A DNA stretch of 64,000 nucleotides from JANLUX01 sp031366005 (lineage in GTDB: Bacteria; Bacteroidota; Bacteroidia; AKYH767-A; OLB10): the NCBI GenBank assembly GCA_031366005.1, contig JANLZB010000006.1:62001-126000 (forward strand), written 5' to 3'. Below are positions 1-9,204 of the stretch, one piece after another (the first letter of the stretch is position 1; each line of letters begins with the position of its first letter). The notes below the pieces were generated by a model. That model saw only the letters and a program-made list of their open reading frames with translations. It was not told the DNA's origin and made no database searches. The position numbers were made by a program, and so were the translations under genes.

Positions 1-311
1 AAACTTGCAGCAAATAAATCAAATGGTAATTGGTATTTAGGATGTGTACCAAAAAAAACAGGAACTCCATGCCATTCAAAAACATTGATCTGCTGGTCTT
101 CAATTCCTTTTTCAAACAACAATCGTGATGCATAAATAAAAAGTTCATCACCTAATGCAGAATCGCAATAGCTGAGGCGTGGTCCGTTGTAAGCAATAAA
201 TTCTTCCTTTGAATGTGTCAATTTATATTGAACGCCAATCAATTCTTTTAAAATCAAATCGAAAATAAAACGTAAACGAGGAGCAGATTTATTTGTGTAA
301 ACTAAGAGCAT
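1..311 (-). CDS. Polysaccharide deacetylase family protein, DUF7033 N-terminal part (partial)
   Basis: The gene starts with ATG at 309-311 and runs off the left edge, leaving about 103 residues. The translation contains LLFEKGIEDQQINVFEW, then VFFGTH and LPFDLFAAS. From memory this matches the N-terminal DUF7033 region of Bacteroidota polysaccharide deacetylases, where LPFD.FAA.F precedes an SRYEEY motif. The deacetylase domain itself would lie outside the window. It starts 12 bases after the wecB stop, so it is probably the last visible gene of a radC-wecB-deacetylase operon involved in surface glycan modification. The family call rests on remembered motifs. Confidence 0.7.
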   Translation of the reverse strand, partial: MLLVYTNKSAPRLRFIFDLILKELIGVQYKLTHSKEEFIAYNGPRLSYCDSALGDELFIYASRLLFEKGIEDQQINVFEWHGVPVFFGTHPKYQLPFDLFAAS

Positions 312-323
312 CAGATTTTAAAA

Positions 324-1460
324 TTAAGAAAACTGTTTAACAATAATCTCACAAATTTTTGCAGCAGCATTGCCATCTCCATATAAAGAAGGAAAAGTAA
401 AATCATTTTTAGCACTTAGTTTTTTATATGCACTTTGAATTTCATCACTTCTGGTTCCTGATAATATATTATTCCCGTTTAAAATTAATTCTGTCCATTC
501 AGTTTCATTACGTAATACAACACAGGGTGTTTTTAACAGGAAGGTTTCTTTTTGCATTCCTCCTGAATCAGTAAACACCATCAACGCATTTTGCTGCAAA
601 GCCATCATATCAATATAGGAAACAGGATCGATGATTTTAATTAGTGCATTGTTATTTATTAATTGTTTCAATCCGTTATTCATATTATTTTTTGTGCGCG
701 GATGTAATGGAATGATTAAAGAAATATTTTCTTGTGTAGTTATATTATCAAGTGCATTAAAAACGGATTGAAGTGTATTATTATTATCAGCTGTATCAGC
801 ACGGTGAATGGTAGCAAGTAAAAACTTTTTTGATTGAAGATTTAATTTTTGGAGAGTTGCAGATTCATGTTTGGCTTTCTCGGCATAATAGAAAACATTG
901 TCAGCCATTACATCTCCACATAAAAAAATTCCCGGTTGCTGAATAGAATTTTTATTGGTGGAAACATGCTTAATGTTTTCATTAATTAAATGATTAACAG
1001 CTGATGGTGATGAACAAAAAAGTAACGATGAAATATGATCAGTGAGGATACGGTTGATTTCTTCAGGTTGTGTTTTATTGAATGAACGCATACCTGCTTC
1101 AACATGCAATAGCGGAATATTATTTTTTTGTGCAGATAATGCTCCTGCTAAAGTTGAAGTAGTATCACCATAAACCAATACTGCATCAGGCTGATCACTT
1201 ATTAATATTTTGTTGATACCTGAAATCATTTCACTTAATTGTGAAGCAGCAGATGATTTGTTTATTCCTAAATTATAGTGTGGCTTGGGTAACTCCAATT
1301 CATCAAAAAAAACTTTTGACATGTTATCATCATAATGTTGGCCTGTGTGAACCAGGCTTTCATTAATCGAATCACTAAAATGTTTTTTTATTACCCTGTG
1401 TAAGGCTGCTGCCTTGATAAACTGAGGACGCGCACCAATTACAGAAAGAAGTTTAATCAT
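324..1460 (-). CDS. wecB: UDP-N-acetylglucosamine 2-epimerase (non-hydrolysing)
   Basis: This enzyme interconverts UDP-GlcNAc and UDP-ManNAc in the cytoplasm, supplying precursors for surface polysaccharides. The 378 residues match the family length. Visible motifs are GARPQFIKAAAL at the N-terminus, HTGQHYDDNMSKVFFDEL, HVEAGMRSFNKTQPEEINR, TIHRADT near residue 218, and the UDP-binding DSGGMQKE near residue 300. The ATG overlaps the radC stop by the ATGA-type overlap at 1457-1460, which suggests translational coupling. The downstream neighbour is a glycan deacetylase fragment, consistent with a polysaccharide role. Confidence 0.95.
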   Translation of the reverse strand: MIKLLSVIGARPQFIKAAALHRVIKKHFSDSINESLVHTGQHYDDNMSKVFFDELELPKPHYNLGINKSSAASQLSEMISGINKILISDQPDAVLVYGDTTSTLAGALSAQKNNIPLLHVEAGMRSFNKTQPEEINRILTDHISSLLFCSSPSAVNHLINENIKHVSTNKNSIQQPGIFLCGDVMADNVFYYAEKAKHESATLQKLNLQSKKFLLATIHRADTADNNNTLQSVFNALDNITTQENISLIIPLHPRTKNNMNNGLKQLINNNALIKIIDPVSYIDMMALQQNALMVFTDSGGMQKETFLLKTPCVVLRNETEWTELILNGNNILSGTRSDEIQSAYKKLSAKNDFTFPSLYGDGNAAAKICEIIVKQFS

Positions 1461-2143
1461 ATCATACCTTCATCGGCAAAGCTATAAAAAGAAGCGCCTG
1501 CGATGATGACATGATCAATAATGGTTATCTCTAATAAATTTCCTGCTTCTTTGAGTTTACGTGTCAGGCTGATATCAGCGTCACTGGGTTTGTTATTACC
1601 ACTTGGATGATTATGACAAAGGATGATGGAGCTTGCATTGTTTTCTATTGCCAGCTTGAAAACCATTTTCGGATCAACCACCGTACCGCTTACTCCACCG
1701 GAACTCACCTTTTTTTTATTGATGACGATATGTGCTCGGTTGAGTAACAATAACCAGAATTCTTCGTGAATCAAATCTGCAAGATGCGGTTGCATAATAT
1801 TAACCGCATCCTGGCTGGTTATTATTTTTTCTTTACGCATGGCTTCCGCTTCACGTCTGCGTCTACCCAGTTCCAATGCTGCAACTAATGTGATGGCTTT
1901 CACCTCACCCATTCCTTTTTCTTTTGCAAGTTCTTTAACCGACAAGCGCGACATTTCTGTTAAATCATTATTGCATTGCGCCAATAGTTTACGCGCTAAC
2001 TCAACTGCTGTTATTTGTTTAGCTCCGGTGCGCAGTAAGATGGCAATCAGCTCAGAGTCTGTTAATGTATGTCTTCCAACATTCATTAGTTTTTCGCGTG
2101 GACGCTCTGCTTCTGCCCAGGCTTTGATGGAGAGGTTTTCCAT
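1457..2143 (-). CDS. radC: RadC family JAB/MPN-domain protein
   Basis: About 228 residues. The N-terminal part (IKAWAEAERPREKL and a helix-hairpin-helix-like LTDSELIAILLRTG) is typical of RadC. The C-terminal JAMM metal site is intact: HNHPSGNNKPSDAD fits H-x-H-x7-S-x2-D. RadC was named as a DNA repair protein, but that role is disputed and its substrate is unknown. I use the ATG at 2141-2143 because the only longer alternative begins with TTG at 2170 and adds residues unlike the family. The gene overlaps wecB by a few bases. Confidence 0.93.
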   Translation of the reverse strand: MENLSIKAWAEAERPREKLMNVGRHTLTDSELIAILLRTGAKQITAVELARKLLAQCNNDLTEMSRLSVKELAKEKGMGEVKAITLVAALELGRRRREAEAMRKEKIITSQDAVNIMQPHLADLIHEEFWLLLLNRAHIVINKKKVSSGGVSGTVVDPKMVFKLAIENNASSIILCHNHPSGNNKPSDADISLTRKLKEAGNLLEITIIDHVIIAGASFYSFADEGMI

Positions 2144-2285
2144 TGGAGGGATTTTGGATGAAAATAACAAAATAAATCAATCAATTTTTTTTCATTTTTC
2201 TTAGATGGCAAATGGCAAGAAATTTATTAATAATTGAATGTTAATAGCGAAACCATTTTAATAATTTTTCGTTTTAAACTCATGA

Positions 2286-2293
2286 TATATTTG
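2286..2293 (+). promoter_or_regulatory. Bacteroidota -7 promoter element
   Basis: TATATTTG matches the Bacteroidota housekeeping -7 consensus TAnnTTTG. It lies 48 bases before the ATG of the SGNH-like gene at 2342. The -33 TTTG is only approximate (a T-rich stretch near 2265-2274). Confidence 0.5.
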
Positions 2294-2341
2294 TTTGCAT
2301 CCTTAATGGTTTTCAGTTGTAATGAATTAGTACAAGTTTAA

Positions 2342-3292
2342 ATGCAAAAAAGGGAGATAAAACTTTTTTTTCTGAATGTTTTAAAATTTGGCACTGTGGC
2401 AATCACGGTTTATCTCGCTTCCGTATTTCTGATGTGCAAAATATATGTGAGCGGAAAACCTATTGTTTACAGGGCTTGCCAGGGATTGGTGTGGAAGGGA
2501 GGTTATACTTACGAGAGGTTTAAAGAATTTGATCCTTCTAAGAAATATGATATACTTATTTTCGGTTCCTCGCGTGCAAACAGAGGAATTAATCCTCGTG
2601 TTTTTGAAGAATATGGATATATTGCTTATAACCTCGGTACTGACGATTTAACGCCATACAATGCGGAACTGCTTGTGAAGTTAAATGTAAAACGTGGACA
2701 TTGCAAGCTGGTGATCATTGATATTTTTGATAAAATGTTTTCGCAATCTAATTTGGAGTCCACCGCTGATCTGATTCAAAATATTCGGGAAAATAAATCA
2801 GCTGTACGAATGGCTGTTGCTTCAAAAGATATTCGTTCAATAAATTCATTATGTGTAAGGATGATGCTGCGAAATACTTCTCCTTTATATGAAAGTTCCA
2901 CTGATTTATACAAAGGATTCAGAGAACTACATAATGATTCCGTATCATTTACTTCGAACTTTATTCCTTATAAAAAAATTGATGGCAATCTGTGCGCTTT
3001 GGATCGTACTTTAACCTATCTGGAGTCAATAAATGTTCCTTATCTCTTAGTAAGTCAGCCCATGATTTTTCATACACATGTCGCTAACCATAATTTATTT
3101 CTAAAAGATGTGGAACCAATAATTAAGAAACATGGTGCACAATATTATGATTATACTGATAAGTATGGAATTATATTAAGCAGTGATTATGCTGATGAGT
3201 GTCACTTAACTTCACAAGGTGCCTACAAGTACACAAAATATCTTGTCGAAAATCATGTCTCAAAGCTTATTAAGTCTGGATTACAGAATTAA
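2342..3292 (+). CDS. Membrane-anchored SGNH-hydrolase-like protein
   Basis: 316 residues with one N-terminal hydrophobic segment (about residues 12-32), so probably anchored in the inner membrane with the rest in the periplasm. The block-I-like motif IFGSSRANRGINP near residue 78 and the block-V-like motif DECHLTSQGA near residue 290 (D-x-x-H) are the two ends of an SGNH/GDSL fold. In this fold they provide the Ser nucleophile and the Asp-His pair. Relatives act as O-acetyl-glycan esterases or transferases; the substrate here cannot be read. It converges with the membrane protein gene at 3325. Confidence 0.6.
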   Translation: MQKREIKLFFLNVLKFGTVAITVYLASVFLMCKIYVSGKPIVYRACQGLVWKGGYTYERFKEFDPSKKYDILIFGSSRANRGINPRVFEEYGYIAYNLGTDDLTPYNAELLVKLNVKRGHCKLVIIDIFDKMFSQSNLESTADLIQNIRENKSAVRMAVASKDIRSINSLCVRMMLRNTSPLYESSTDLYKGFRELHNDSVSFTSNFIPYKKIDGNLCALDRTLTYLESINVPYLLVSQPMIFHTHVANHNLFLKDVEPIIKKHGAQYYDYTDKYGIILSSDYADECHLTSQGAYKYTKYLVENHVSKLIKSGLQN

Positions 3293-3324
3293 TTATCAAG
3301 GAAAATCTTTTAAAAAAAATCTGT

Positions 3325-3960
3325 TCAGCTTGTAGTTCTGCTGATCATTTCATTGGTTGTTCTGAAGTAATAGGTAAACCAGCTAACTATACCGAACAGT
3401 TTTAATGAATCTTCTAAAAACGAATCTTTGGGTATGGGTAATTGAAAAATTTTGCTGATGGCTGAAAGTCCCATAAAACAAAATGCCAGACATAAAATAA
3501 TATAGTCGGTATTAAAAATTTGTTTTCTGAAATACAAAAGATAAATAAATATAAGATTTGCATAAGTGAGAAATACTGCATTTTTTGGAATAGCAAAATA
3601 ATGGGGGAACACATATTCATGTACCAGAAAAAGATCATCAATACCTAACATAAGCGAAACCAATCCTGAACCTATCATAAAAAAATACTGAAAACGCATA
3701 GACGGAATGAGCGAAAGACGGTAAGCCGCAAAAAAACATAATGCAATAGAACCGCTCCATAACATTACTCCAATATTGCTGAAAGCGCCAATGTAAAAAG
3801 CTCCATTTAAGACTGCTGTTGGATCCTTGGTAAGTGTGTCGAGTGAAACACCTTTTACTGTGCTTGCTAAGATGCCTGCCAGCAGCGAAAGAAAAGTGAT
3901 AAGATAAATAATTAATAAAATTGGTATTACATACCTGAACTGCTTGCTAAAACTGCGCAT
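3325..3960 (-). CDS. Hypothetical six-helix membrane protein
   Basis: 211 residues dominated by about six hydrophobic segments (roughly residues 12-34, 52-80, 90-112, 128-145, 153-170, 185-200), ending in a short polar tail. A charged stretch GIDDLFLVHEYV with two Asp, one His and one Glu lies beside the third segment and could bind metal or substrate, but I recognise no family. It starts with ATG and is 15 bases downstream of the SHOCT gene stop on the same strand, so the two are probably co-transcribed. Confidence 0.6.
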   Translation of the reverse strand: MRSFSKQFRYVIPILLIIYLITFLSLLAGILASTVKGVSLDTLTKDPTAVLNGAFYIGAFSNIGVMLWSGSIALCFFAAYRLSLIPSMRFQYFFMIGSGLVSLMLGIDDLFLVHEYVFPHYFAIPKNAVFLTYANLIFIYLLYFRKQIFNTDYIILCLAFCFMGLSAISKIFQLPIPKDSFLEDSLKLFGIVSWFTYYFRTTNEMISRTTS

Positions 3961-3975
3961 CTGTTTATAAAAATG

Positions 3976-4608
3976 TTATGTACGCTCAGCTAAAATTTGT
4001 TGTTTCTGTAGGCTGAATTCCTCTTCAGTGAGCAAACCTTTGTCGCGGAGATTGCCTAATTTTTCAATGCGTTCAAGCCGATGGTCTACTGACGGCAACG
4101 AGTTATATGCTGTATTGCTTCCATTACCTGAATAACCATTTACCAAAGGTTTTTCAGACTCTTTTATTTTCTTTTTACCAAGCATCCATACTAATGCGAT
4201 TAATAAAATAATGGCTAGTAAAACATTAAAAATATAAAGTATTGAATTAGTGTGCGAGGATTGCAATTTATCACCGTTTGCATTTTCAAGTTCGTTTCCA
4301 ATATTTTTATTTTCTTCTGCTAACTGCCGCAATTGTTGTTTCAATGAAGTAATAAGCGCTTCCTGTTGTTGGGTTGTATTCAGTAATGAATCTGATCTCA
4401 ATGAAAACTGCATCAATGAATTTTGCAGGCTATCAATCAAAGCTGATTTACCTGTAATGACAGGCTTGTTATCAGGCACGCTAAAAGGCGAATTCACTTT
4501 TACCCTTGCAGGAATTTTGTAAGTGATACGGGTGCTGTCAGGCACATTCGCCATTAAATTAAAAAAGCTTGTAACTATAATATATACAAGCAATAATCTC
4601 CTAGTCAT
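3976..4608 (-). CDS. SHOCT-domain membrane protein
   Basis: I start at the ATG at 4606-4608 (MTRRLLLVYII), which gives about 210 residues with an N-terminal signal or anchor helix. A longer frame from 4641 is possible, but the promoter element lies inside it. After the signal come a periplasmic linker, a coiled-coil stretch (about residues 60-110, rich in Q, L and E), one transmembrane helix (ILYIFNVLLAIILLIALVWM) and a C-terminal SHOCT motif (LERIEKLGNLRDKGLLTEEE). SHOCT is a short oligomerisation helix pair found at the ends of many membrane proteins. The specific role is unknown. Confidence 0.7.
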   Translation of the reverse strand: MTRRLLLVYIIVTSFFNLMANVPDSTRITYKIPARVKVNSPFSVPDNKPVITGKSALIDSLQNSLMQFSLRSDSLLNTTQQQEALITSLKQQLRQLAEENKNIGNELENANGDKLQSSHTNSILYIFNVLLAIILLIALVWMLGKKKIKESEKPLVNGYSGNGSNTAYNSLPSVDHRLERIEKLGNLRDKGLLTEEEFSLQKQQILAERT

Positions 4609-4612
4609 ATTA

Positions 4613-4642
4613 CAAAGGTAATCAATGTAATTTGCCTGCAAA
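4613..4642 (-). promoter_or_regulatory. Bacteroidota promoter for the SHOCT gene, near-leaderless
   Basis: On the minus strand, TTTG is followed after 18 bases by TACCTTTG (4620-4613), a full match to the Bacteroidota -33/-7 arrangement. The last base of the -7 element is only four bases before the ATG at 4608, so the transcript would begin at or very near the start codon. Confidence 0.6.
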
Positions 4643-4693
4643 TATCTTGTTATTCAAGAGTTATTGTAGCTATTTAAAAATCCAAATTTCACA

Positions 4694-4728
4694 ATTAAAA
4701 AAGCCGGAGGTAAATTTATCTCCGGCTT
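4694..4728 (-). terminator. Rho-independent terminator after the lipoprotein gene
   Basis: Arms 4701-4709 and 4720-4728 (AAGCCGGAG / CTCCGGCTT) pair perfectly. On the minus strand the hairpin is followed by a run of six T. It lies just downstream of the lipoprotein stop at 4751. Confidence 0.85.
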
Positions 4729-4750
4729 CTTTACGAAATGGAAGGAGTTT

Positions 4751-5314
4751 CTAATGAATTAATGAAGAGATATTAAGAAGCGCTTCAATTTTATTTCTAT
4801 ATGAAATCAAGACTTCAGGCTTTTGTCCATTATCAAATAAAGTTACCGGACGTGTTTCTGGTAAACTAGGAAGGTAAGTAGTTACTGTCATCGGATGATC
4901 AACTTCAAATTCAGACTGAGTATTAGTTTTAATTTCAAAAAAGTTCATTGTGGAACTGAATGCACTTATTTGATAAAGTGCTGATGGATGCACTTTAAAT
5001 TCCATTGTTCCCAATGTACGCACATTTGCCCTGCCTACATATTTCACCATTCCGTCATCAGTTATAGTTACCATATAATTAGGCATTAATGATCTGCCGG
5101 TGCGATGATCAATAATAATTGTCCGGAAGAGTAAAATCTGATCGTATCCACCGATATTTTTGGGAATCGAATTACTAACAGTTTCCTGATTTGAAACAGG
5201 AGTTGAAAGTTCTTCTTTTTTACAACCATTTAGAAATATTATGGTAACGGCAAGCAATGCCAAAGAACAAAGTGCCTGGCTCAATTTGCGTTTTAATAAG
5301 CGTGTAGTTTTCAT
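4751..5314 (-). CDS. Hypothetical lipoprotein
   Basis: 187 residues beginning with a basic n-region (MKTTRLLKRKLSQ), a hydrophobic core and a lipobox ending FLNGC, so it is probably a lipid-anchored periplasmic or outer-membrane protein. The mature part starts KKEELSTP and is otherwise soluble with no motif I recognise. It is a single-gene unit: a terminator follows directly and a 300-base gap precedes it. Confidence 0.65.
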   Translation of the reverse strand: MKTTRLLKRKLSQALCSLALLAVTIIFLNGCKKEELSTPVSNQETVSNSIPKNIGGYDQILLFRTIIIDHRTGRSLMPNYMVTITDDGMVKYVGRANVRTLGTMEFKVHPSALYQISAFSSTMNFFEIKTNTQSEFEVDHPMTVTTYLPSLPETRPVTLFDNGQKPEVLISYRNKIEALLNISSLIH

Positions 5315-5625
5315 TTTAGTAAAATTTTAAATATGTACTATTATTAAAATAAATTTACATGCCATTCTTATCCTCAATAATTTTTAAGATTATTTATTTG
5401 AATACTAACAACATGAGTTTAAATATGGTTTTTTTTATCAATGTTTTACCAAGTAAAAAGGTTTGGATGTAGATATAATTCTGCTGGCATAACTTTTTTG
5501 AAAATTATGTTATAACCTGAGTCAATACATAACCAATGATGATAGAGTATCTGCAAAAAAAAATCGCGCAGCATAAAAATACTGCGCGAAAAAATATTAA
5601 ATATTGATTATTGGATTTTCCGAAA
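5315..5625. other. Intergenic region without a gene
   Basis: This AT-rich gap holds the upstream region of the lipoprotein gene at its left end and the terminator of the T9SS cysteine-repeat gene at 5554-5596. No other coding or structured element was seen. Confidence 0.6.
5554..5596 (-). terminator. Strong terminator after the T9SS cysteine-repeat gene
   Basis: Perfect 8-bp arms TCGCGCAG (5564-5571) and CTGCGCGA (5582-5589) with a 10-base AT loop. A-runs lie on both sides, so T-runs follow the hairpin on either strand. It serves the leftward gene ending at 5626. Confidence 0.88.
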
Positions 5626-8226
5626 TTATTTTACAACCGTCAGTTGTTTCACAATCACAGCATCCTCTTGTTTTATACGGAGTAAATAAATTCCCTTTGA
5701 TAAAGATGAGTTGTTATATTCAATCAATTCATCATTCGTATTTATTGTTGCAACCACTTTGCCAATCACATCTGTTATTTCAACAATTACAGGTTTGCTC
5801 GATTTATTAAATAATTGAATTGTGAAATTTCCTGTTGTAGGATTTGGAAATACAGCAGCATCAAAAACATTGTCATTCTCAATATTGCCGTTGCGGCATA
5901 CAAAAGAAATAGCAAGCGATTTACCTGATCCGGCACCACATGTATTATTTCCTGCCACTTTTAATGAACCCGCTGTTGAAGCATAATTTACATTAATTGA
6001 TGTAGCAGTGGTAGTAAGAATATTATTTGCTGAAGTAACAGAATTAGCAACTATATGAGAACCTGTAGGTCCGGTCCATGTATAAGTAGTAGCTCCTGTT
6101 AAAGCCGAAATGGAATAAGGTAAACCTTGTTGATTTGCACAAACAGTAGGATCACCTGTTATTGTTGTGGCTGTGGGAGGTGTAGCCTTTATAACTTTTG
6201 TTTTAAATGCACTTGTTCCGCAACCATTGCTTGCAGATACTCTTATGGAACCTGTTACATACGATGAACTGTAATTGGCAGTTACCGCATGTGTTCCTTG
6301 TCCACTGGCTATGGTAGCAGTTCCCACGGTAAATGACCAATTATAAGTCATACCGGTAACAGTAGTAACTGAGTAAGGAACTGCGGTCATATTGCAAACT
6401 CCAAAGTTTTGACCAGTAATTGCCGAAGGAGTAACAGGAGTATTTCTTACTATCAGTAATGTCCTTTGAGCACTTGAGCATCCTGCACTAACAGCAACAA
6501 CTCTAAGAGTATCAGAAGCCGTGAATCCTGCATTAAAAGTAATATTCACAATACGTGTTCCCTGACCGCTGTTGATAACAGCACCAGTCGGAAGAGTCCA
6601 GTTCCAGGTAACACCACTTACGAGAGGAACAGTATAAGTGCGGGTATCTCCAGGGCAAACTTTAGCAGATCCACCTGTAACTTTAATAATACCAGGCATG
6701 GCAGGAGGCGTACAACTAGTACAACCTTCATCCACTAAACCATCACAATCATCATCAATTCCATTACCACAAATTTCAGTGGCCGGATTATGATATACTC
6801 CTGTTACAGGATCACATCCGTCTATTGTACACGGATTGCCGTCATTAGTATTAACAGGAGTGTGAGTAATTGCACCTGTTGTAGAATTACAGGCATCCGT
6901 GGTGCAAATATTATTATCATTAGTATTTACAGGATTGTGTTTTATTGCACCTGTAGAAGGATCACAGGCATCTGTTGTACAAGGATCATTATCATTTGTA
7001 TTTACGGGTGTATGAGTTATTGCACCCGTTAAAGGATTACAGGCATCTGTTGTACAGGCATTGTTGTCATTGGTATTTACCGGAGTATGACTGATTCCAG
7101 TAGCCGGATCACATGCATCAGTAGTACAAGGATTGTTGTCATTGACATTTACGGAAGTATAAGTACAAACACCTTGTGTGTTACAATCAACAGTTGTGCA
7201 TACATTTCCATCATTACATATAACAAAAGTTACTGTAGCCTGATCAGTTTGTTCCTGACAAGGTGAACCGTTTGGGTTATTAGAAGTGAAAGTTAATATG
7301 ACACTACCATTCGCAAGATCAGTGCTTGATGGAGTATAAGTAGCATTTAATGTGCTTGTATTTGGAGTAAACGTACCTCCGGTGGGTGAAGACCAGGTCG
7401 CATTGGTTGCACTTCCACTTATAGATCCGTTAAGTATTACATTCCCACACGATGAATAAGGGCCGTTGGCTTTAGCAATAGGTGGATTGGAACAAACACC
7501 ATTAGTTAACAGAGGATTACTGGCACATGTCCCGGGAGAATTCCAGTTAAAATTACTTGTAGTATTTGTTATATCTGTCGCTATACCATTAACATAAGCT
7601 GACACTATAGTATTAGATTTTCCATTGTTAGGATCAGCACTCCAAACAATATTCATTTTTGAGTTTAGAGTAAAACCTACAGTATTAGTTATTTGAAAGC
7701 GTCCGATTTTTGTTCCCGGATGTGAACAGCTATTATTAATATTGCTTATAAGAAATCCATTTCCCGATCCCGGATTGGGTCGAGGAGCCACATTCATATA
7801 ATTATAAGTAATACCGGTGCCATCACAACTACCACAACCCGTAGCGGTTGATAGGTAGTCAATATTTGACATCTGTACAATATTTGGCGTTTGAATTAAT
7901 GATAATTCAGAAGAACCAGAAAGTATAACAGCAGATAATGTTCCCCCATTCTTAACGTTGATATCAATCCCTAAGCCAAAACCCAAATTTGCAAGTTCAA
8001 ACGCGGTATTGCCTGTTCTTAATAGGAAAACATCAAATTCATAGGTTTGAGGTGTGGGTTGTGTTTCGTTTGTTATTTTCAGAAGATATTTTGGTGATTG
8101 TGCTATACTCCGTTGTACAAAGAGTATAAACCCCAAAAACAAGACAAATACATGAATTCTTTTTACAAAAACTTTAAGGGTTGCCCTTGCTGGTTTAACG
8201 GTTAATAATTTGTTTAATAATTTCAT
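5626..8226 (-). CDS. T9SS-exported cysteine-repeat protein with MopE-like motif
   Basis: 866 residues. A signal peptide ends near SIAQS. Residues about 30-230 resemble a cohesin-like or Ig-like region. Six degenerate units of about 25 residues follow (core CTTDACDPxTGxxxHTPVNT), leading into CGNGIDDDCDGLVDEGC, the MopE-type putative metal-binding motif. Three or more PKD-like modules come next (for example TPSAITGQNFGVC). The C-terminus, from about FPNPTTGNFTIQLFN to the end, is a T9SS type A sorting domain, so the protein should be exported across the outer membrane and attached to or released from the surface. The function could be adhesion or calcium binding (inference). Confidence 0.85.
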   Translation of the reverse strand: MKLLNKLLTVKPARATLKVFVKRIHVFVLFLGFILFVQRSIAQSPKYLLKITNETQPTPQTYEFDVFLLRTGNTAFELANLGFGLGIDINVKNGGTLSAVILSGSSELSLIQTPNIVQMSNIDYLSTATGCGSCDGTGITYNYMNVAPRPNPGSGNGFLISNINNSCSHPGTKIGRFQITNTVGFTLNSKMNIVWSADPNNGKSNTIVSAYVNGIATDITNTTSNFNWNSPGTCASNPLLTNGVCSNPPIAKANGPYSSCGNVILNGSISGSATNATWSSPTGGTFTPNTSTLNATYTPSSTDLANGSVILTFTSNNPNGSPCQEQTDQATVTFVICNDGNVCTTVDCNTQGVCTYTSVNVNDNNPCTTDACDPATGISHTPVNTNDNNACTTDACNPLTGAITHTPVNTNDNDPCTTDACDPSTGAIKHNPVNTNDNNICTTDACNSTTGAITHTPVNTNDGNPCTIDGCDPVTGVYHNPATEICGNGIDDDCDGLVDEGCTSCTPPAMPGIIKVTGGSAKVCPGDTRTYTVPLVSGVTWNWTLPTGAVINSGQGTRIVNITFNAGFTASDTLRVVAVSAGCSSAQRTLLIVRNTPVTPSAITGQNFGVCNMTAVPYSVTTVTGMTYNWSFTVGTATIASGQGTHAVTANYSSSYVTGSIRVSASNGCGTSAFKTKVIKATPPTATTITGDPTVCANQQGLPYSISALTGATTYTWTGPTGSHIVANSVTSANNILTTTATSINVNYASTAGSLKVAGNNTCGAGSGKSLAISFVCRNGNIENDNVFDAAVFPNPTTGNFTIQLFNKSSKPVIVEITDVIGKVVATINTNDELIEYNNSSLSKGIYLLRIKQEDAVIVKQLTVVK
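6785..7215 (-). repeat. In-gene tandem repeat coding for the cysteine units
   Basis: Roughly 72-78-base units encode the sequence N-D-x-x-x-C-T-T-D-A-C-x-x-x-T-G six times, with DNA identity visible by eye, for example ACAGGCATCTGTTGTACA recurring. It is coding repeat DNA and so could gain or lose units by recombination. Confidence 0.8.
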
Positions 8227-8575
8227 AAGAAGGAATATTATTTTTGAATGAGTATGTGTCTTTGAAAAAATGAATCCGGAAACCGATTCTAAAATGTAAA
8301 TATAGATAAACCTTTTTGAATTAACCCAGGAAATTTAAAGAAAAATTTATGTAGCTTTTATTAAGCCGTTAACCTCAATTAAAAGCCGCTTGTGAATCCT
8401 TAAGCCGCTTTAGCTTACTACTGATTTAATAAAACTTTATTTATCCAACTTTATCGCGCTTGTTGTGGGTTTTGACACTTCAAGCTTCGGTAAAATACTG
8501 TCAATAGTATCATAATTATGCCTCCTTAATTTTAATTTTTTTACCTTTTACAGGAAGCATCTTTAGCTAATTTGA
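8227..8575. other. Intergenic region without a gene
   Basis: The upstream region of the T9SS gene lies at the left. AAGCCG or AAAGCCG recurs four times around 8362-8410 without forming a convincing hairpin. I see no coding sequence, RNA gene or terminator. Confidence 0.5.
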
Positions 8576-9022
8576 TTAACCCTTCTCTTCTCTTCGTTCC
8601 TGCACCAATGCTTCATCAGCTGATGCCGGTCCTGATCCATACACAAAAAAGAAAATAAGCATAAGCAATACCAGGATAGAAAAAGGCAATTCGGAGTTGA
8701 GCGTGAAAAACCCAGTTCTTGAATTAATAAAAAGAACAGCACCAAGTAATATTGGTAATTGCACAACTACTGCAAGACGGGTTAGCAAACCGATAGTAAT
8801 CATTACTCCTCCCACCAAATGCGCAAACGCAACATAATGTGCAAGTGCAAATGAAACCCATTCAAATCGTGTTTGCTTTATCATTTCAATCAGTATGTCA
8901 GTATCGCGGATAAAGAAAAATCCTTTCAGGAAAATAATAATTCCCAGCGTAATTCTTAACAAGTCAATCCATCGGGGGTGATGAGCATAAGCCCACTGAT
9001 CCAGTTTTTGTGTAAGTTTCAT
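8576..9022 (-). CDS. DoxX family membrane protein
   Basis: 148 residues with four predicted helices: LRITLGIIIFLKGFFFI, ALAHYVAFAHLVGGVMITIGLL, LAVVVQLPILLGAVLFIN and ILVLLMLIFFFVYGSG. The pattern AHLVGG.....GLLTRLAA is typical of DoxX/SURF4-like proteins. The founding DoxX is a subunit of a thiosulfate:quinone oxidoreductase, but most bacterial members are uncharacterised integral membrane proteins linked to respiration or redox stress. It is transcribed alone, divergent from the permease gene. Confidence 0.8.
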   Translation of the reverse strand: MKLTQKLDQWAYAHHPRWIDLLRITLGIIIFLKGFFFIRDTDILIEMIKQTRFEWVSFALAHYVAFAHLVGGVMITIGLLTRLAVVVQLPILLGAVLFINSRTGFFTLNSELPFSILVLLMLIFFFVYGSGPASADEALVQERREEKG

Positions 9023-9204
9023 GAGGATATGATTTAGGTTTAATAATTATATCACAACAAATTAAAATTTGAAAGAACTAATAATAGGTTAAAGATAAGA
9101 TAAATGTTTAGAATGATACATGAATTAGAATACTGCTTTTTGAAGTCTCGATTTTAATTTTTTCCAAACTGTACTTTATCAAATCTTCAAATTATATTTA
9201 TCCC

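Noticed and set aside
1839..2204. 121-residue rightward frame over radC
   Set aside because: Overlaps radC, which has a full JAMM motif; composition is Ser-rich antisense.
6785..7215. Regular repeats as a CRISPR or non-coding array
   Set aside because: They are in frame within a long secreted protein and encode a conserved Cys-Asp unit.
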